The notes under the pieces were generated by a model. It did not search any database, was not told the DNA's origin, and saw nothing but the letters and a program-made list of their open reading frames with translations. The position numbers and the translations under genes are program-made. A stretch of DNA of 32,919 nucleotides, taken from positions 1-32,919 of the forward strand of contig JALSLU010000052.1 of NCBI GenBank assembly GCA_026988125.1, read 5' to 3'. Position 1 is the stretch's first letter. Each line of letters begins with the position of its first letter. Positions 28,660 through 32,919 of this stretch are shown in pieces. The DNA comes from Sulfurospirillum sp. (GTDB lineage: Bacteria; Campylobacterota; Campylobacteria; Campylobacterales; Sulfurospirillaceae).

Positions 28660-29242
28660 TTTTTTTCACTTTTTTTACAAGAGATAAAAGTTTTTTGTCA
28701 TTTGGAAACATACTAACAGCACTTTCAAAGTAGCTCCAAGAGATGTCTTTATAACCATTATCTATAAGTTTTTCTAAAAAATCTAAAAAATCATCTTTGT
28801 TATAAATTACAACTTTTGTAGAGAACATAATATCTTCAAATGCCTCTTTAAAGCTGTTTTTACTCTCAACTAAAGTTTTAAAATCATCATAGCCAATAAC
28901 CTTTTCATAGTCAATTCTATCTTCTACAGAACTCTCATAAAAAATTTGCTCTAGTGCTTCTAAAGTAAAGTCTACAGAGTTTAAAATGTCTTCTACTATT
29001 TTCTCTGGATTTTCTACACCATTGGTTTTATTAACCAAATAGTACTCAAACAGTGCTATAGCCTCTTGCTCTTTACTCATTGCAAAGTCACTTAGCATTG
29101 CTCCAAGCTTTGCCTCTTTTGAACTACTATCAATCTCCAAAGCTTGAGCAAAATTTAGCATTGCCATATCATACTTTCTCTCAAAAAAGAAATCTGTAGC
29201 CGATTTTATTAACCCCTTACTTTTATTTATCAAATTTTTCAA
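28640..29242 (-). CDS. hypothetical TPR-like protein between nifU and murE
   Basis: A 200-residue, acidic, helical protein without signal peptide. The first 50 residues look like one TPR unit (FFFERKYDMAMLNFAQALEI). A second, weaker helical pair lies at the C-terminus (YKDISWSYFESAVSMFP). I do not recognise a function. The likely start is a TTG at 29242, with GGAAG six bases upstream, giving a 20-bp overlap with nifU; another TTG is three codons later. The gene ends with a second 20-bp overlap, with murE. A gene in this position is also present in Campylobacter, as I recall. Confidence 0.65.
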   Translation of the reverse strand: MKNLINKSKGLIKSATDFFFERKYDMAMLNFAQALEIDSSSKEAKLGAMLSDFAMSKEQEAIALFEYYLVNKTNGVENPEKIVEDILNSVDFTLEALEQIFYESSVEDRIDYEKVIGYDDFKTLVESKNSFKEAFEDIMFSTKVVIYNKDDFLDFLEKLIDNGYKDISWSYFESAVSMFPNDKKLLSLVKKVKKSEDSSR

Positions 29243-29504
29243 TCGTATCTTCCATACCTTGTATTATATTTATAACTTCAATCTCTGGGTGTATATCTAT
29301 TCTTAACTGTCTTTCAATTCCATACTTAAGAGTCTGTCCACTAGAAGCACAACCAACACATGCTCCTTGTAGCTGAACAAAAACTTTACCATTTTTTATA
29401 TCGAGTAATTTCAATCCACCACCATCTAAAGCCAACATTGGCTTAACTTTTTCTAAGGATTTTTCTACTGCTGGTCTTAACTCTTCATCACTAAAAGGTA
29501 TCAT
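29223..29504 (-). CDS. NifU C-terminal domain-family Fe-S cluster carrier
   Basis: A 93-residue NifU-like scaffold/carrier with the CVGC motif (Cys49, Cys52) in QGACVGCASSGQTLKYGIE and the usual N-terminal ALDGGGLKLLDI. Proteins of this type hold and pass on Fe-S clusters. The ATG at 29504 is preferred over an upstream in-frame ATG at 29519 because GGAG is five bases ahead of it. A strong TATAAT lies about 30 bp upstream, so this is probably the first gene of the nifU-TPR-murE-peroxidase-EAL transcript. Confidence 0.9.
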   Translation of the reverse strand: MIPFSDEELRPAVEKSLEKVKPMLALDGGGLKLLDIKNGKVFVQLQGACVGCASSGQTLKYGIERQLRIDIHPEIEVINIIQGMEDTIEKFDK

Positions 29505-29533
29505 ACTAACTCCAATCATTATATTTTAGTACG

Positions 29534-29539
29534 ATTATA
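29534..29539 (-). promoter_or_regulatory. -10 box of nifU operon promoter
   Basis: A consensus TATAAT in GTAGTATAATCG sits about 30 bp ahead of the nifU ATG on the minus strand, preceded by a T-rich stretch. The predicted leader is only about 23 bases. The -35 region is not clear, as is usual in this phylum. Confidence 0.6.
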
Positions 29540-29594
29540 CTACAAAAGCTCGAAAAAGAAGTTTAATTTTTAATGAAATATTTATCCAAGGAGA

Positions 29595-29619
29595 GTAGAA
29601 GACCTAAAAGATCTTCTAC
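29595..29619 (-). terminator. hairpin after rplQ
   Basis: GTAGAAGA and TCTTCTAC form an 8-bp stem around a 9-base loop, 11 bp past the rplQ stop. A long U tract is absent, so it may be a weak terminator or RNA-stabilising hairpin ending the ribosomal operon. The rest of the 111-bp gap is AT-rich and holds the nifU promoter. Confidence 0.5.
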
Positions 29620-29630
29620 GGCAATGAGTT

Positions 29631-29981
29631 TTATACTAACTCAATAAAAGCCATAGGAGCAGCATCGCCCCTTCTAATTCTAGTCTTAATGATTCTAGTG
29701 TATCCACCATTTCTATCACTATACTTAGGCGCTATATCTTCGATAAGTTTTTTTGTACACTCTTTGTCTTGAAGTGCAGCAAAAACTACTCTATGTGCAT
29801 TAAAGTCACCTTTTTTAGCTCTAGTAATAAGTTTTTCTACATATCCTCTTAACTCTTTTGCTTTAGGAAGTGTAGTTTCAATTTTCTCATTTTTTATGAT
29901 TGCTATAGCCATATTTTTAAGAAGTGCACTTCTATGTGATGAAGTACGCCCTAGCTTTCTATATCCATGCTTATGTCTCAT
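29631..29981 (-). CDS. rplQ: 50S ribosomal protein L17
   Basis: A 116-residue protein beginning [20 protein letters not shown], the L17 signature, with [15 protein letters not shown] in the middle and [25 protein letters not shown] at the end. Length is normal for the short L17 form. It closes the rpoA operon, starting 2 bp after rpoA. Confidence 0.98.
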   Translation of the reverse strand: MRHKHGYRKLGRTSSHRSALLKNMAIAIIKNEKIETTLPKAKELRGYVEKLITRAKKGDFNAHRVVFAALQDKECTKKLIEDIAPKYSDRNGGYTRIIKTRIRRGDAAPMAFIELV

Positions 29982-29983
29982 TT

Positions 29984-30997
29984 TTATTCCTCACTCATGC
30001 TAGATTTTAAATCTGCAATTTTTTTCTTTAGTAACTCAACAGTCTCCGTTGAAAAATCAGCCCCAACTGGAAACCCAATTTCTTCCATAACTGCACTAAT
30101 CTCTTCTAGTGATTTTTTACCTAAATTTTTAAGATTCTTTAACTCCAACTCACTCATCAAAGCCAACTCACCAACAAATTTAACCCCAGCTCTATCCAAA
30201 CAGTTATAGCTTCTAGCACTTAAATTCAACTCTTCAATAGTTTGTAACAATTTATCTAACTCAATTGAGTCAGCCTGACTTTCAACTTTTGGTGAAATAT
30301 CAATATCTAATACTCCATTAAAAACAGCCATTTGATTATACATCGCTTCTAAAGAATTTTTAAAGGCCTCTACAGGAGAGATTAAACCATCAGTCTCTAT
30401 TGTAAAAACAACTTTTTCAAAATTAGGGTTGTCCTCAACCAAGATATTTTCAATCTCATAGACTGCTTTTTTAACAGGAGTGAAAAAAGCATCCAACGCT
30501 ATATAGTCACTACTTACAATCTCTCTAATAGTTTCACTAGGAACATAGCCTATACCCTTTTCAATCACCAATGTAAAATTCAAATCTGCGTCTTCATTAA
30601 TAGTAGCCAAATAAGCCTCAGGTGTTACAACCTCTACTTCATCATTTGTCAAATCACTACCAAAAATCTCTTTTGGTCCACTAAAAGAATAGTTTACCTC
30701 TACTCTGTTTTCATCACCTTTAATTTTAAAGCGAATGTTTTTTAAATTGATAATAAAGAGGGCAACATCTTCAAGCATTCCTCTCATACTATCAAATTCA
30801 TGGGTTACCCCATCAATCTTTATAGCAGTCGGTGCATAACCAACTGTACTACTAAGTAGCAGGCGTCTTAGTGGATGAGCTAAAGTTACAGCAAAACCAG
30901 ACTCGAATGGGTAAGCAACCACTTGAGCCTTGTTTTTTGAAATATTTTTAACTTCTATCTCTGTTGGCACATGTGCCGATGTACTGATCTGTTTCAT
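29984..30997 (-). CDS. rpoA: RNA polymerase alpha subunit
   Basis: A 337-residue alpha subunit. The N-terminal assembly domain has [16 protein letters not shown] and the insert region [21 protein letters not shown]. The C-terminal domain has the helix-hairpin-helix region [19 protein letters not shown] and [12 protein letters not shown], which contacts UP elements and activators. Length is normal. It lies between rpsD (16 bp upstream) and rplQ, as in most bacteria. Confidence 0.98.
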   Translation of the reverse strand: MKQISTSAHVPTEIEVKNISKNKAQVVAYPFESGFAVTLAHPLRRLLLSSTVGYAPTAIKIDGVTHEFDSMRGMLEDVALFIINLKNIRFKIKGDENRVEVNYSFSGPKEIFGSDLTNDEVEVVTPEAYLATINEDADLNFTLVIEKGIGYVPSETIREIVSSDYIALDAFFTPVKKAVYEIENILVEDNPNFEKVVFTIETDGLISPVEAFKNSLEAMYNQMAVFNGVLDIDISPKVESQADSIELDKLLQTIEELNLSARSYNCLDRAGVKFVGELALMSELELKNLKNLGKKSLEEISAVMEEIGFPVGADFSTETVELLKKKIADLKSSMSEE

Positions 30998-31013
30998 TTA
31001 TACTACCTCGCTA

Positions 31014-31640
31014 CTATTTAGAGTATAGCTCGACGATTAATCTCTCTTCAACCGGTATAACTACTTCTTCTCTCTCTGGGATTCTTGTAAAAATACCCAT
31101 AACTTTTTCTTTTTCTACATCAACCCATGGAACTATTCCCGTTTGATTAGTAAGCTCTAAAGCTCTTTGAATTTGAGGATTATTCTTAGACTTCTCTCTT
31201 ATCTCAATCTTATCACCAGGATTAACCTGATAAGAAGGAATATCTAATTTTTTTCCATTAACAAGAACATGTCCGTGAGTTACAAGTTGTCTAGCATTTC
31301 TTCTTGTTGTTGCAAATCCCATTCTGTACACTACATTATCCAATCTTCTCTCTATAAGAAGAATCAAATTTGTACCTGTATTTCCATCTCTTCTAGCTGC
31401 CTCTTTAAAGAGTCTTCTAAACTGTTTTTCAGAAACTCCATACATAAATTTTGCTTTTTGCTTCTCTCTTAATTGAAGCCCATACTCACTAATTTTCGTT
31501 CTTCTTTGACCATGCTGTCCTGGTGCATATGGTCGCTTGTCCAATGCACTTTTGCCAGCAAGGCGACGCTCACCTTTAAGAGCCAAACTAACACCTAGTC
31601 TTCTCTCTAGCTTTTCGACAGGTCCTCTGTATCTAGCCAT
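31014..31640 (-). CDS. rpsD: 30S ribosomal protein S4
   Basis: A 208-residue S4 with [19 protein letters not shown] at the start, then the S4 RNA-binding domain [40 protein letters not shown]. The zinc-type Cys residues seen in some S4 proteins are absent. AGGAGAGAAG precedes the ATG. S4 is a known translational autoregulator in other bacteria, and the 216-bp gap upstream could hold such a site. Confidence 0.98.
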   Translation of the reverse strand: MARYRGPVEKLERRLGVSLALKGERRLAGKSALDKRPYAPGQHGQRRTKISEYGLQLREKQKAKFMYGVSEKQFRRLFKEAARRDGNTGTNLILLIERRLDNVVYRMGFATTRRNARQLVTHGHVLVNGKKLDIPSYQVNPGDKIEIREKSKNNPQIQRALELTNQTGIVPWVDVEKEKVMGIFTRIPEREEVVIPVEERLIVELYSK

Positions 31641-31856
31641 CTTCTCTCCTAGTTATATACAAATATACAAAATATTTAAATCAAATTCCAACCCAACGCT
31701 CTACAATAAACAAAACCAACTCAAGTTGTGAAAAGTAAAACTCTTCAAAGTAGAAACGCTAAGTGAATCAAAATTACTACCAAATTTTTAAATCTACACT
31801 CTTTAATCAGGTATAAGTTTTTATACTAAAACAGATACTGACCAAATAAAGGTAGC
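31641..31856 (-). other. 216-bp rpsK-rpsD spacer, possible rpsD leader
   Basis: This is the only long gap inside the ribosomal operon. On the minus strand it has a TATAAA-like box in TTTTAGTATAAAA, overlapping a small hairpin (GTATAA/TTATAC at 31811-31826). A long AT-rich stretch follows to the rpsD ribosome binding site. I see no ORF or copy of the repeat element. It may carry an internal promoter or a regulatory leader for rpsD-rpoA-rplQ; neither is proven. Confidence 0.3.
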
Positions 31857-32249
31857 CTAAACTCTTCTTCGTTTTGGTGGTCTACAACCGTTGTGTGGCA
31901 ACGGACTTATATCTTTTAGAAAAGTAACTCTTATACCTTCCGTTGCACCCACAGTTTTTACTGCTGTTTCACGCCCACTTCCTGGACCTTGAACCTTTAT
32001 ACCAACTTCTTTTATCCCATGCTCTTTTGCTTTATTTAAAGCATCTTCAACAGCTTGTTGTGCAGCATAAGGAGTCGATTTTTTACTACCCTTAAAGTTC
32101 AAACTTCCTGCACTACTCCATGCGATTACATTTCCCATCTCATCAGTAACAGTTACTACAGTATTATTGAATGTTGCAGAGATATAAACTACACCTTTAG
32201 CAATATTTTTCTTTACAACTTTTTTTCGTACTACTCTTCTTTTTGCCAT
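31857..32249 (-). CDS. rpsK: 30S ribosomal protein S11
   Basis: A 130-residue S11 with a basic N-terminus, [22 protein letters not shown], the central [14 protein letters not shown] and the C-terminal [17 protein letters not shown]. These are diagnostic for the platform protein of the small subunit. It begins 21 bp after rpsM in the standard order. Confidence 0.98.
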   Translation of the reverse strand: MAKRRVVRKKVVKKNIAKGVVYISATFNNTVVTVTDEMGNVIAWSSAGSLNFKGSKKSTPYAAQQAVEDALNKAKEHGIKEVGIKVQGPGSGRETAVKTVGATEGIRVTFLKDISPLPHNGCRPPKRRRV

Positions 32250-32270
32250 TTAATTTTTCCTCGTAATCAA

Positions 32271-32636
32271 TTATGCTTTAGCGCCGACGGTTTTTTTCTT
32301 ACCTTTTCTCGTACGCGCATTAGTTTTTGTTTTTTGACCACGCACAGGAAGACCTCGTCTATGTCTTAATCCTCTGTAGCTACCCATATCCATTAGAGCT
32401 TTTATATCTAGCGTAACTTTCTTTCTTAAATCACCCTCTACTTGGTAATTGTCTTGAATCTCTTTACGAATAGACGCTATGTCAGATTCGCTCAACTCAT
32501 GAACTCTTTTATCTAACGATATACCAACTGCATTCAAGATTTTTCTTGATGTTGTCAAACCGATACCATATATGTATGTCAACGCATACTCAACTCTCTT
32601 CTTCTTAGGAAGGTCTACACCTGCAATTCTTGCCAT
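32271..32636 (-). CDS. rpsM: 30S ribosomal protein S13
   Basis: A 121-residue S13 starting [20 protein letters not shown], with [14 protein letters not shown] and the C-terminal [22 protein letters not shown]. It sits in the small-subunit head. It starts 2 bp after the rpmJ stop and continues the operon to rpsK. Confidence 0.98.
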   Translation of the reverse strand: MARIAGVDLPKKKRVEYALTYIYGIGLTTSRKILNAVGISLDKRVHELSESDIASIRKEIQDNYQVEGDLRKKVTLDIKALMDMGSYRGLRHRRGLPVRGQKTKTNARTRKGKKKTVGAKA

Positions 32637-32638
32637 AC

Positions 32639-32752
32639 TTATCCTTGTCTCTGTTTATGTTTAGGATTAGTACAAATGATTCTTACAACACCTCTTCTTT
32701 TAATCACTTTGCACTTATCACACATTTTTTTGACACTTGGTCTTACTTTCAT
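32639..32752 (-). CDS. rpmJ: 50S ribosomal protein L36
   Basis: A 37-residue L36 that begins [20 protein letters not shown] and ends with PKHKQRQG. It has the zinc ligands of the zinc-binding form: CDKC, one Cys in IICTNP, and the following His. AAAAGGAGAAATTAA ahead of the ATG is the ribosome binding site and is also box B of the repeat element. rpmJ before rpsM is the usual order. Confidence 0.96.
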   Translation of the reverse strand: MKVRPSVKKMCDKCKVIKRRGVVRIICTNPKHKQRQG

Positions 32753-32757
32753 TTAAT

Positions 32758-32804
32758 TTCTCCTTTTAGCTAGGCAAAGCCTAGCAAAAATTCCTCTCAC
32801 TAAA
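32758..32804 (-). repeat. modular repeat element, copy 3 (immediately before rpmJ)
   Basis: Minus-strand order is box A TTTAGTGAGAGGAATTT (32804-32788), the stem-loop GCTAGGC/GCCTAGC (32785-32779 and 32775-32769) with loop TTT, and the box B core AAAGGAGAA, the rpmJ Shine-Dalgarno sequence. The distance from box A to box B is 21 bases, as in copy 2, and GGCTTT is at the same offset. The stem sequence differs from copies 1 and 2 but is fully paired. Confidence 0.75.
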
Positions 32805-32919
32805 GCTTTCGCCTTGCGAAGAGTGAATACATTTTAAACTAATTCCTCTCACTAAAGCTTTCGCCTTGCGAAGAGTGAATACATTTTAAACTAATTCCTC
32901 TCACTAAAGCTTTCGCCTT
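32789..32919 (-). repeat. 52-bp tandem repeat upstream of rpmJ, open at window end
   Basis: Box-A-like AATTCCTCTCACTAAAG starts at 32789, 32841 and 32893 on the plus strand, an exact 52-bp period, with about 2.5 identical units before the window ends. Each unit, read on the minus strand, has box A, then AGTTTAAAATG, then a hairpin TTCGC-AAG-GCGAA, then the next box A. Each full unit holds a 10-codon ORF, MYSLFARRKL (32832-32800 and 32884-32852), whose TAG lies inside the next box A. The perfect identity suggests recent amplification. Copy number beyond the window is unknown. Confidence 0.85.

Noticed and set aside
32789-32919. Possible CRISPR array
   Set aside because: The units are contiguous 52-bp repeats with no unique spacers and no cas genes nearby.

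Overview
The window is AT-rich chromosomal DNA of a Campylobacterota (epsilonproteobacterial) bacterium, most like the Sulfurimonas/Sulfurospirillum/Campylobacter side of that phylum. The genus cannot be fixed from sequence alone. The evidence is the gene set and order: addA-addB, then small FixH/TPM/DUF4006 genes, then ccoPQON, a two-component pair, a TauE/SafE-type membrane protein, carA, DUF507, two flagellum-type genes and purA. As I recall it, this is the order in Campylobacter jejuni. A second block (tkt-ispA-PDZ-ybaB and nifU-hypothetical-murE) also has close parallels there. The histidine kinase carries the HQWRQPL form of the H-box that is common in this phylum. All 39 genes I call lie on the minus strand, so transcription runs from high to low coordinates. 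I see no tRNA, rRNA, transposase, phage gene or CRISPR array.

Layout, low to high coordinates. 1-4381: addA (cut by the window edge) and addB, a recombination helicase-nuclease. 4414-9053: a cbb3-type cytochrome c oxidase operon read ccoN-O-Q-P, then DUF4006, a 29-residue membrane peptide, a TPM-like membrane protein and a FixH/CcoH-like assembly protein. 9183-13452: an operon read DUF507, carA, TauE/SafE-type protein, PAS sensor kinase, response regulator. 13607-14544: FliJ-like and MotE-like genes. 14750-17948: a class V aminotransferase, a HisZ-like protein and purA, joined by ATGA overlaps. 18004-24306: a long, tightly packed run (2Fe-2S protein, panD, ybaB, PDZ protein, ispA, tkt, HAD phosphatase, uppP). 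24385-29504: nifU, a TPR-like protein, murE, di-heme peroxidase and a GGDEF/EAL protein. 29631-32752: the distal ribosomal/alpha operon rpmJ-rpsM-rpsK-rpsD-rpoA-rplQ.

The genes are mostly housekeeping. The oxidase, its small accessory proteins, the FixH homologue, the TauE/SafE-type protein and the adjacent redox-type PAS kinase plausibly form one microaerobic respiration unit. The di-heme peroxidase adds periplasmic peroxide defence.

The most unusual material is non-coding. A modular repeat occurs upstream of fliJ (two copies) and upstream of rpmJ. It has a fixed box TTTAGTGAGAGGAATTT, a stem-loop with different stem sequences but an invariant GGCTTT, and a fixed AAAGGAGA box that serves as the Shine-Dalgarno sequence of the gene. 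The stems differ between copies but remain paired. Next to the rpmJ copy, part of the element is amplified as a 52-bp tandem repeat in which each unit holds a 10-codon mini-ORF. A perfect 13-bp inverted repeat also encloses the ribosome binding site of DUF507-carA. These three are the best candidates for something undescribed.
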